Translations under genes and position numbers: made by a program | The notes under the pieces: generated by a model | Told to the model about the DNA's origin: nothing | The model's input: the letters and a program-made list of their open reading frames with translations, nothing else | Database searches by the model: none | Part shown: piece after piece, positions 27,201 through 37,387 of the stretch | Layout of the letters: every line of letters begins with the position of its first letter | How positions within the stretch are numbered: the stretch's first letter is position 1 | Source of the DNA: Bugula neritina | Taxonomy: Eukaryota > Bryozoa > Gymnolaemata > Cheilostomatida > Bugulidae | Direction: 5' to 3' | Assembly: GCA_964035545.1 (NCBI GenBank) | Contig: OZ037773.1 | Coordinates: forward strand, 9,587,751-9,651,750 | DNA length: 64,000 nt

Positions 27201-30200
27201 CGTAGACTAGATACTATTATCAACATAAACATTTACTTGTGTGACTTCAGCTGGGAGAGCTTCAGATGTGACAAAACTCCGAATAGCCGCAGTTTCTGCA
27301 ACATCTCTAGTGATAGTGGGGGTGACACTGGCCACCCCCACACTGTCCAACTGGGCCACAGTCTTGAGTGAAGTTTTCTCTTTCAGTGGACGTAGGCAAG
27401 CTCCGTAGCCTAGCGGCTCAATGTACTGTAGAAATAGAATTGTGAGAGTATAGCAACCTGAGTCTGATACAGTGCAATGTGCTTATTGAAATGATTTCAT
27501 ACTTGCAATTCATTAGATGAAAGTCTTACATATGAAACAACAAACATATTTGTTTTCGATTAGATAGTTAAAATCATATACACAACTTACACATGTACAT
27601 ATACATATACACATGTACATATACACTTACAGGAAGTGATTCTGAGTCGATTACTTCAGATTTATCTTCTGCCAAAACTTCAGCTAAAATAAACGCTATA
27701 TATAAACATATTAAACAGTAATAATATATAAACACATTAAATAGTAACCATATATAAACATATTAAACAGTAATAATATATGAACATATACAATACTTGT
27801 ATTCCAGCTATTGAAACTATTTCATACATTTAGGCATTTCTTTAGTTTGATTTTTGAAGCAATAAACAAAGAAGTAGAGATAATGTAAATACTGAGATAC
27901 TCATTCATAGACACATAAAACATGAGATGAAAATTAGCCAATCAGAACAGCTGATACAAGTTACTGACTAATAGCAGGAGACATGGAGACACGCCTCCTA
28001 TGCGAGCCTTTTCTTCGTGTCCTGTTCTTTTTGAGAAGAGATTTCAGTGGTTTCTGCTGACTCTGTACGACAGCGCCATCAGATATAGCCATCTGCAGAG
28101 GAGGCTGACTAGAGAGAGCGTGCGGGGAGGGAGTAGTACGTGCAGACACCGGTACTGAGTATATCTGTCTAGGAACTGGGCTAATGTTCTGCTGGGTCAA
28201 GGACAACGACCTCTTCTGGCTGAGTTGCTGACTCAGATTAGTTGATAACCGACTGGACCTCTAGAGATCAAATGAGTATGAGTTTAGAAAAGATCAATGT
28301 AAGTGAAATATGAGTGTACTAATAACTATGAGTATACTAATAACTATGAGTATACTAATAACTGTGAGTATACTAATAACTATGAGTATACTAATAACTA
28401 TGAGTATACTAATAACTGTGAGTGTACTAATAACTGTGAGTATACTAATAACTGCACTGACTCACCTCGGGTGTTGCTTGTTGAAGTACTATGGACGGAG
28501 TTCTCGCTTCACTCCTGCCAACAAATAGATATGATATTGTCAGGACACAGTAATTGCATTGCGGTAAAATGATAATCTGTGAATCCTTCATAATAAACCT
28601 CCAAAGAAATGCTAGTTAAGATGTGGATATCATTACTAACTGCATGTGTTACTATTGTCAGTTTTCTACTAGTAGTGTTAGTAAGTTTAATAAGATGTGG
28701 AGCTTAGCCTTAGGTCTAATAGTATTCTAACAGCACCCAGCTACAACTACGTAGTATGTAGTTTATGCAGAAAACGAACTGATATAATATATTCGTTCAT
28801 TTTATTATATTATATTATAGTGCTGTGAAGAGAAATATAAATATTCCTTAGAGGTGTGTGGCGTCAGCACAAACGTGAGGTATTTGAAAGTCTTACGAAA
28901 TTATTATTTAATAAAAAATCTTCTCTTTCAGCAATTTAAATAGATTAAATATAAAACAGTTAGCATTGATAGGACAAAATTCCAGATTAGTTTCCCTCAT
29001 CCTAGCCAGAGAACTAGTAGTATAGCCTACAGATCTACTTACATCGTCATAGACAGTGACAGATCAGGAGGGGTGGACGGCCGAACGCTTCCCACTGACA
29101 TCAATCTATCGGCAGTCTTTCCTTGTAAGGATGAATTCTGTTGCAACTGAGAGAAGTTTCCTGAAAGAAACTGAAATTATGAGAAGTTATCTTCTCCAGA
29201 GCAGAGGTATGATGAGACAACTCCCACTAGAAAGGCTGTAAAGCAGCGGCAGAATTAAATGTATAGGAGGGATTTTCACATGCTAGCAATTTCAAGCTAC
29301 AGAGAGGTGAGACAGTGAGGTGATACAGTGAGGTGGGACAGTGAGGTGGGACAGTGAGGTGGGACAGTGAGGTGATACAGTGAGATGATACAGTGAGGTT
29401 AGACAGGGAGGTGATACAGAGAGGTGGTACAGAGAGGTGGTACAGAGAGGTGGTACAGTGAGGTGGTACAGAGAGGTGATACAGTGAGGTGGGACAGTGA
29501 GGTGATACAGTGAGATGATACAGAGAGGTGATACAGTGAGGTGATACAAAGAGGTGATACAGTGAGGTGATACAAAGAGGTGATACAGTGAGGTGGGACA
29601 TTGAGGTGATACAGTGAGATGGGACAGGGAGGTGGGACAGTGAGGTGGGACAGGGAGTTGATACAGAAAGGTGGGACAGTGAGGTTAGACAGAGAGGTGG
29701 GACAGTAAGGTGGTACAAAGAGGTGATACAGTGAGGTGATACAAAGAGGTGATACAGTGAGGTGGGACATTGAGGTGATACAGTGAGGTGGGACAGGGAG
29801 GTGGGACAGTGAGGTGGGACAGGGAGTTGATACAGAGAGGTGGGACAGTGAGGTTAGACAGAGAGGTGGGACAGTAAGGTGGTACAAAGAGGTGGTACAG
29901 TAAGGTGATACAGTGAGGTGGGACAGAGAGGTGGTACAAATAGGTGAGGCAGGGAGATGATACAATGAAGTTCAGGCATGACATGAGACATAGCAGCAAG
30001 TGAATAGATGATGTCACAGGAAGTCTTACCAGCTGCAGACGACTTTCTCAGTGACGGTAAAACAGCTTCAACTGGTTTCAAGGGTCCCTGTTTACTGCTT
30101 TGGATGCCAGAGTTCTTAGACAGACCTCTGGTAAGTCTGCGGGGTGTTACAGACCCCCTTGAGAATGCTTTCTCGGGCTTTTCTGATGACTTCTGTAAAT

Positions 30201-31005
30201 TTTGAGTTGCTTCAACAGGTTCCCCTCCAGCTTGTTCCACCAGGTCTGTATTACCAATCTGGTCGCCAGATGATTCCAACGCAGGCTCCTGTTGACCTGC
30301 CATGTTCACAGTCTTAGAGCCGCTCCGTTCCACTCCTTTCTGGTTCACACCGTCACTTCCATCTCCTTGAGGATCTTTAGTCATGGAGGGAGAATCTGAG
30401 TCAGCAATCGGCTTCTCAACAACTGAAGAGAAATGTCTAGCTGGTTTCCACATTGGAGACTCGTTCTGAGGTCGGGAGGAGAGAAGAGCACCCTTCCCGA
30501 CGGCCTCTTCATCAGCAGACGTTCTGCGCAGAGCATCTAGTGGGTTTCCTTGACCTTGAAATGGCCTTGACTGAGGTCGAACATCAAAGTGTTGCGGTTG
30601 ACCTAACAACACAGACAGCTAGTTTGAAATACTCCCTCAGCACGCTAATCATGTATTTAAATTTATGTTGACTTAAATATGAGTCATAACTGTCTAGCAA
30701 ATAATTAGTGAAAGACTTTACAGGTACACCAACAACGCTCATGCAATAAACATGACTTTGCTGTTTTAGTATACGAATTGAGCAGATTTTAGCAAAACAT
30801 AAATTGTGATACTAGAGGGTTGCTGAAAAATACTCAAGTTTTAATAAAATACAAGTTCTTTTACAAACTAAAGAAAAATCCATTGCCTCAAAATAAATGA
30901 ATATACAATCATATCACTTACTTCTGAAACAAGTAGTTAAGTGAAGGTAAGTAAAGATAATAACTTACCTAAGCGCTTGGGGCCACAGCTGGGTGTACAA
31001 CCCAT
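24277..31005 (-). CDS. uncharacterised Ser/Pro-rich 809-residue protein with N-terminal MGCTPS acylation motif
   Basis: Twelve exons, from the start: 31005-30969, 30602-30030, 29160-29043, 28514-28466, 28260-27969, 27683-27631, 27425-27237, 26918-26727, 26248-26093, 25782-25621, 25426-25046 and 24504-24277. They sum to 2430 bases with a continuous frame. The first exon encodes only MGCTPSCGPKRL. Gly2 and Ser6 fit N-myristoylation and Cys3 palmitoylation; the vertebrate ciliary protein PCARE also begins MGCTPS as I recall, but no further similarity is evident. The body is low complexity with many SP/TP sites and a basic patch (KKNRTRRKGSHRRR, about residue 340). Residues 502-607 hold two related exon-sized units, VLGESKTGEMCMRPLK and ILGEWKSSERCVRKLK. 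Residues 608-734 carry repeats of SNQL[SP]A. The donor of exon 5 (GTCAGT, at 27968) was chosen for frame. A membrane-tethered scaffold is only a guess. Confidence 0.75.
26545..26640 (+). mobile_element. fragment of SINE-like element, copy C
   Basis: CTGGTCCACAACTAGGCAAA and AAAGGTCAAAGGTGAATC match the box-B-to-body junction of the copy at 4031 (GGGTCCACAACCCAGACAAA, AAAGGTCATTGGTGATG). It sits in an intron of the Ser-rich gene, in the opposite orientation to that gene. Short and decayed. Confidence 0.4.
28310..28453. repeat. 18-bp minisatellite, 8 copies
   Basis: Unit GAGTATACTAATAACTAT with few variants (GTGT for GTAT, TGT for TAT). It lies in an intron of the Ser-rich gene between the exons ending at 28466 and starting at 28260. 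Both plus-strand frames across it are open only because 18 is a multiple of three. Confidence 0.9.
29304..29965. repeat. 13-bp minisatellite, about 50 copies
   Basis: Unit GACAGTGAGGTGG / TACAGTGAGGTGA. It fills most of the intron between coding exons 2 (ends at 30030) and 3 (starts at 29160) of the Ser-rich gene. A higher-order pattern is visible: segments of about 120 bases recur (compare 29551-29700 with 29731-29880). Long reverse-strand open frames across it (for example 29399-29965) are repeat artefacts. Confidence 0.9.
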
Positions 31006-31551
31006 AATTAGAGACTGGAATGTAATTACATACACTAGACTACATGCTGTGAACAATCAATATGGAGAATATTCAACATTTCAAGTGAAATATTACAACA
31101 CCAGATGACTTTGTGTCTAAAGAACTCGAGGCATTACTACAACAATACAGTAAAGGTTATTATAATATAGATACAAGCTCCGGCCAATCATTGTCTTGCT
31201 TACATTATCAACACTTTTCAGATTAAAAATCATATTTTTTTATTAAATTCTCGAGACTATCATTTCAAAATAACATTGTAACCAAGAAATGTCATTTAAT
31301 ATGTTCGTATGATTTGCAAAATAATAAAAAAACACTAGTTTTGTGAAGAATTAGCCAATAAATTTATATAATTTAATGCAATAACTGTAACTTATGCCTA
31401 AAAGACAACATGTATGCCATGTTAAAAAGCTCCACCAGCACATAAGCTAATCAACTGAGCTTTACTGTACAATTGTTCGGATTCACAAAGCTAATAGCTT
31501 TCATTATATCATTCCATCACCGGGAGGGTCTAACACCACTCCTAAAGTTCC

Positions 31552-34500
31552 TCAACCCTGCTCTAAGGATTTCAGTCTGAGGCTTTCTTTCAGCTCCCTA
31601 ATTCTTTCATCAATTTCTGTGAGTGACATATCCTGAAGATAAACTATCCAATCAGCTTGCAGCAGAGAACTCGGTATATTGTACAGTAGAATCCACAGTA
31701 TATTATATAATAGTATATAACACATTATAGTACATACTATACTGTACATTATATAGTATGTATATCACATAATAGCCTATGGCATCTATTATATCATATA
31801 ATATATTGTAAAATATACATTTATTCATATATTATATTTATCAGATAAACTTTATCATTATAACAGGGATTAGTGCATACTAATATACATAATATATAAT
31901 ACTCTAAACACAAGAGAGGGAACAACTCTAAACACAAGAGAGAGAACAACTCTAAACACAAGAGAGAGAATAACTCTGAACATAAGAGAGAGAACAACTC
32001 TAAACACAAGAGAGAGAACAACTCTAAACATAAGAGAAGGAATAACTCTAAACATAAGAGATGGAATAACTCTAAACACAAGAGAGAGAACAACTCTAAA
32101 CACAAGAGAGGGAATAACTCTAAACACAAGAGAGAGAACAACTCTAAACACAAGAGAGGGAATAACTCTAAACACAAGAGATGGAATAACTCTAAACACA
32201 AGAGAGAGAATAACTCTAAACACAAGAGAGAATAACTCTAAACACAAGAGATGGAATAACTCTAAACACAAGAGAGAGAACAACTCTAAACACAAGAGAG
32301 GGAATAACTCTAAACACAAGAGAGGGAATAACTCTAAACACAAGAGAGGGAACAACTCTAAACACACAACTGTTGAATATTACTCACCCTGGTGCTGGCT
32401 GCTATAGAAGGTGTAGAGTTGTTATTCTTAGTCTGAGATTCAACTTCCTGTAAGTAAAGATGTATAATTAGTCGCTAGGACACCCTATACTGTGTACAAT
32501 AGAATATAGGAATCATTACTATATCTCTTTGTGCTTCACATTTTCTCAACAACAAATTTAATATCTGGTTGCAGAGGCACAGCCACACAGAGTAAAGGCA
32601 CTGCCACACAGAGTAAATGCACTGCCACACTGAGTAGAGGCACAGCCACACAGAGTAAAGGCACTGCCACACAGAGTAAAAGCACAGTAACACAGAGTGA
32701 AGACACAACCACACAGAATAAAGGCACAGCTACACGGTAAAACTATAACTCACTGATGAGTCCTCTGAAGCCCTGGACACATGAGATTTGATGTGAGGAT
32801 TAGTGAAATATTCAGGAGTTATGCTCTCCAGGTGGAGAATTCTGTCTTCCAGTAGTTTTATTCTCTCTATTACAGAATGGTTGGAGCCTACAGAATATAA
32901 TGAATATGATATTGGCAGTGTAGTTAGTGTGTAGTTATTGTGTAGTTAGTGTGTAGTTAGTGTGTAGTCAGTGTGTAGTTAGTGTGTAGTTATTGTGTAG
33001 TTAGTGTGTAGTTAGTGTGTAGTCAGTGTGTAGTTAGTGTGTAGTTAGTATGCAGTTAGTGTGTAGTTATTGTGTAGTTAGTGTGTAGTTAGTGTGTAGT
33101 CAGTGTGTAGTTAGTGTGTAGTTAGTGTGTAGTTAGTGTGTAGTTAGTATGTAGTTAGTGTGTAGTTAGTGTGTAGTTAGTGTGTAGTTAGTATGTAGTT
33201 AGTGTGTAGTTAGTGTGTAGTTAGTGTGTAGTTAGTATGTAGTCAGTGTGTAGTTAGTGTGTAGTTAGTATGTAGTTAGTGTGTAGTTAGTGTGTAGTTA
33301 GTATGTAGTCAGTGTGTAGTTAGTGTGTAGTTAGTATGTAGTTAGTGTGTAGTTAGTGTGTAGTTAGTATGTAGTTATTGTGTAGTTAGTGTGTAGTGGT
33401 CGAATGACTATTAGCTCAACTCACTCGAAATCTCACAATGATTCTCCAAATCACGAAGTCTACCTTCGATGTTAACTCCAACCTGATTGGCTTCTACATT
33501 GCTAGGTACTCCCTGATTGGCTGCTTCTTCATTGGCTATAGTCTGTGGCCCAAATTGGTTGTGAACAGAACTAACTAAAAAGAGGAACAATATTCAGTCA
33601 CACAGACAGACAATCTACGCTGATGTAGTGATGAGTGAAGGTGAGACGCATACTGAGCATGTAAATCGCTACCAGATACCAGACTGGCCTTCTGTAGTTA
33701 CTTGGAAGAACTTATTTTAGCTATATGGACAGCTCAACTTTAAACAAGAAAAGCATGAAAAACGTTGACTAAAGATACTAAATGAATAAATTACTTGACT
33801 ATCATGACCAGATTAAGGAACTAAAATTAAGATGCCAAATCACTACTCATGCAACTCTACCTTTGAATCGACTCTTGCCGTGTACAGGAAATCTTGTGGC
33901 GTCAACTCTTGCGCAGGAGGTATGATTGGCCGGCCAAGCATCAGTTTTGGGAATCTTAACACCACAAAATACCTCTATGTTCCTCTCATCAATCTGGGCC
34001 CGTTTCCGGGAGCAGAACGCATTTATTCTAGCGTGCATCTACAAAACATCACCACGGTAACAACTAAACAATATGTAATGTAGTTTAATATAATACTCTA
34101 GGCTATAGATAGACGGAATTTGGAAACTATAAACAGGTTGTTTAAATAATAAAGCAATCAAGGGCAGGCAACTATTACAGACTCAAGTGAAGTAAGTTAC
34201 TATCAGACAATAAGCCACACACTGGCAAGCTGAAAAAGAAGAAAGAGCATTCATAGACACATACAAATTTGTATTAAAATGAGAGGAAACTCTTCAACAG
34301 AAGTGCGACTGAATTCCATGTTGTTTAAATATAGTAAAGCACATACACTATTATATAATCTAGTAATATGCACACACTCCTGCCCATATATACACACCGC
34401 AAGCGCACGCACACGCACACACCTATATATGTATGTATTTTAGTATATCATTGTCAAACCACTTTGATATAATAGCTTTCATTGACCAGCCGACTAGACA

Positions 34501-34569
34501 TGTTAATCTGCTAACCTCTTCTCTAGTAGCATGTATTTGAACATAGTCTTCATTGGTCCCATCTTTCAT
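31552..34569 (-). CDS. MBIP: MBIP-like protein (MAP3K12-binding inhibitory protein 1; ATAC complex subunit)
   Basis: Six exons: 34569-34516, 34038-33861, 33574-33425, 32887-32754, 32447-32388 and 31632-31552, giving 218 residues. Recognised segments are RINAFCSRKRAQIDERNIEVFC (residues about 22-43), SCARVDA and KSRFK followed by NQFGPQT, the coiled-coil segment ERIKLLEDRILHLESITPEYF, and the C-terminal SLTEIDERIRELKESL. In order these match vertebrate MBIP as I recall it, which has two leucine-zipper-like segments, inhibits the kinase DLK/MAP3K12 and is a subunit of the ATAC histone acetyltransferase complex. Human MBIP is about 340 residues, so the N-terminus here is shorter or an upstream exon was missed; the frame is closed by a stop 19 codons above the chosen ATG. 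Three introns carry minisatellites. Its 3' end lies about 550 bases from the start of the Ser-rich gene on the same strand. Confidence 0.85.
31906..32366. repeat. 24-bp minisatellite, about 19 copies
   Basis: Unit AACTCTAAACACAAGAGAGAGAAC with GGGAAT/ATGGAAT variants, in the last intron of the MBIP-like gene. The 24-bp period keeps reverse-strand frames open, giving a spurious Leu/Glu/Phe-rich octapeptide repeat. Confidence 0.9.
32572..32739. repeat. 21-bp minisatellite, about 8 copies
   Basis: Unit GCACTGCCACACAGAGTAAAG with variants, in the intron between MBIP exons 4 and 5. The divisible-by-three period makes both strands appear open. Confidence 0.9.
32910..33395. repeat. 11-bp minisatellite, about 44 copies
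   Basis: Unit GTGTAGTTAGT with variants GTGTAGTCAGT, ATGTAGTTAGT and GTGTAGTTATT. The variants recur in a longer-period pattern (for example blocks with ATG...TCAGT around 33230-33310). Located in the intron between MBIP exons 3 and 4. Confidence 0.9.
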
Positions 34570-37318
34570 TGTGATTCCTGGCAAGTGAGAGTCTGTAGCA
34601 ATCGCATGAGACTGAAATATCCTTCAGATGCTTACCCTAAAATAAAAATAAAACACAACTAAAATTTTAATACAATCTAAATTAATAACTTATATAAGAT
34701 GAAGCAATCGATAAAAATTACATTGATTGAAAAAAATCAATATATTAAGGGCAATATTTTTTAGTAAACGATAAAATTAAAACTTTCAATTGATTAGAAA
34801 TTATGAACAAAATATTTCAATATAATTCTACGGTATGAGCATAAGATATAGTAGTAGCAACACTAGTTAGTTGTTATATATACTGAAAATTGCATTGTTA
34901 ACCCCAAGTTAAAGTATGATTTTGCTGAAATAAATATATCATATATGAAGAGACACGTTATAATAAAAATGATGGTCCCCAAAGCATTATTCAGATTGAC
35001 TGTCACACTCGAATTTTATTCTTTGTTCGACATCCACACATTCACTGTGTTATCACTGTGACGGTCAAATTCAATAACTTTTTCATTATTAGTGTAGGGA
35101 ATTACTACAATATTCATACTGATAGTGATCGTTATGCTACCTGCAGTTTGAGAACCTGACTTAGCTCTCTAACTAGCAGTCAAAGTTGTTCTTATTCTAA
35201 CAACCATTACGACCCACTATAATTTACTTATTACATTGTTATAACTATTATAAGTGATAGTTGCAATTGAAAAAAGCAATAATTTATTTTACTCCAAGTC
35301 CAACACCAACAGTAAGTGTAACTGTAAGACTAACATTATTAGTAACACTAATAGTGAGTGAGCAGCTCACAGTGTCAATTGACGTTGTTCTTAATAACTA
35401 CTAAATTACTATTATTATTACTAATAGTAATAGTATTAGTATTATTATAACTATTAGTATTTAGTATTATTATTTAAACTACAACTGTAACTTTAAGACC
35501 AAATCACTATCAGTAAATGTTAGTAACTGTGTTACTCACACTTACTAATAGTGATTACTAACACTAACACAGTAAATGTAAATATAAGTCAAAGAGTAAC
35601 AGTAAGTGTAACACTAACAGTAACACCAACAGTAACACTAACACTAACAGCAACACTAACTCAGTAAGACTAAGTGTAACTGTAAGAGTTACACTTACAG
35701 TTAGTAAGTGTAACGGTAACTCTTAGTTATACCGACACTCAGACTCATCAACACACTCACAGACAAACAGAAAAAATACATTACTAGAAATATTACTACC
35801 ACTAAAAGTAATATATTGTTAGATAAATTATTAAATATAAGTATAACCCAGTCGAAGACCAACTCAAAGTCGATGTTTGAAATAACTACATATGTGATTT
35901 ATGCTTGCTTGACATAGCATGCTTTTATTGGGTTATTGCGGATTTATTATGGGCGGTTAGTGTTACACCCTAGCAGCGGCTTTGGAACTTCGATTTGTAA
36001 TAAGCTGTAGAAATCGCTAGAAACAGCACAAAGCTTGAAAGTCACTAAGTGCAATGTTTGCATAAGCGTATTATTATGCGAGCTCCCAAACTCATGCTCC
36101 AAACCACTGCTCTCAGCGACCACAAACTTGGTGCTTCTTTAAGCAATTTCTGTATTGTTCAGCCCAACTTCAAGATTCATACCTTATTAGTTATTAGGTT
36201 TCTGTAAGGGTAATAAATTAAAAACGAAATAGTAATTTTAAAATTACTTCAATTTTACTAATAGTTGCTATTTTACTAATAGTTACTAGTAATATCATTA
36301 AAGTTTTATTGGCATAAGTATAAGAGTATAACTATAACTAATAGTAATAACTAAATTAAAATAAGTATGATAAAATTAAATCAATAAATGAAAGGCATTT
36401 TTATTTAATATTTTAATTTTGCAGCTACAACTACAAGTAAACGTAAATTCAATCAGTCATATTTTTATTTTGATTCAGTTTCACATTGTCAATCAAGTTT
36501 TCACAAATAGATATAACCTATAAATAGATAATAGATAATAACCTATAAATTAATAATTTGAAGTTGAGTTCGTATGCATCCAAAGCTAAGATCTTATTTA
36601 ACCACGTGCATATTTTGGTCACGTGACCGGTGACTGTCAGTGGTCATGTGACTGCCATGTGATTCAACCTATTAATCTTCATCCTACATTATTTGATGTA
36701 GCTAGAGCCACCCACATACCTATGAAGAGATAACGAAGTGGAGCTAGACTGTGAGCTGATACGACTTGTACCATTGTACCGGGTGATTATCACTACTCCC
36801 CAAGCAACAGTTCTCTTGAAATTTAGTCTATTTAAGCTTGATAGCCTTTTCCATAAAGCCGGTTGGCTGCATATTGTAACTTATCTATACGGTTACACAC
36901 AACTGGGTGGTTAGGTGATTACAGTTGAGTCCTGAAAGGTTAGTAACAGCTCTGTATGTGATACTTCAATCTCAGGTGTGTAACAGCATTATATTCATTA
37001 AAATATAAGCTTTCATTCTAAATTGTATAATCATTCTGAAATGTTGAGCATTGATGCATGCCTAACATGTATCTTTTTGAGGAAGCTAAATTGATTTAAA
37101 CGAATCTTTTGGGACTAAGTCAGTTCTGTTTTCCAAGAAAATTGGGATATAAAATTATGTGTCATTGTTTTATAGAAATATACACACTGAGATTTGCTTA
37201 TTGCAATTATTGCTAATGCAGTTACCAGGGTTATTCATTATTGTAAACAACTTTGATAAGACACTTGACTTGTGACATATCCAATGACACACCAGGTCAT
37301 GTTCTCTAGTGCCTGCTG
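34570..37318. other. divergent intergenic region between the MBIP-like and galectin genes
   Basis: No coding exon seen. Bases 35180-35760 form a degenerate repeat of TAACACTAACAGTAACACC type on both orientations. Around 36597-36665 there is a cluster of E-box-like CACGTG/CATGTG sites. Confidence 0.5.
36617..36628. promoter_or_regulatory. GGTCACGTGACC palindrome (E-box/CLEAR-type site)
   Basis: A perfect 12-base palindrome containing GTCACGTGAC, the consensus recognised by bHLH-ZIP factors (USF, TFEB/MITF). CACGTG also occurs at 36603-36608, and GGTCATGTGAC and GCCATGTGATT follow within 50 bases. It lies between two divergent genes. Function is inferred from the motif only. Confidence 0.4.
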
Positions 37319-37327
37319 TATATATAA
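37319..37327 (+). promoter_or_regulatory. TATA box of the galectin gene
   Basis: TATATATAA lies about 60 bases upstream of the galectin ATG at 37388, placing a start site near 37350 with a leader of about 40 bases. Sequence match only. Confidence 0.45.
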
Positions 37328-37387
37328 ACACGTCTCTCAATGCATTGTGATATTCTTGTAGTCCAGGGAGTAGAGAATAGAGCAAGC

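Noticed and set aside
29227-29965. Several long minus-strand open frames (His/Thr/Ser/Leu-rich) overlapping each other in different frames
   Set aside because: A 13-bp repeat with no stop in any phase keeps all frames open. The flanking coding exons splice around it with matching phases.
31821-32367. Minus-strand open frames of 134 and 165 codons with Leu/Glu/Phe octapeptide repeats
   Set aside because: 24-bp minisatellite inside an MBIP intron; the real exons on either side join in phase 0.
28310-33395. CRISPR-like array
   Set aside because: Repeats are contiguous tandem units without spacers, in an animal genome.
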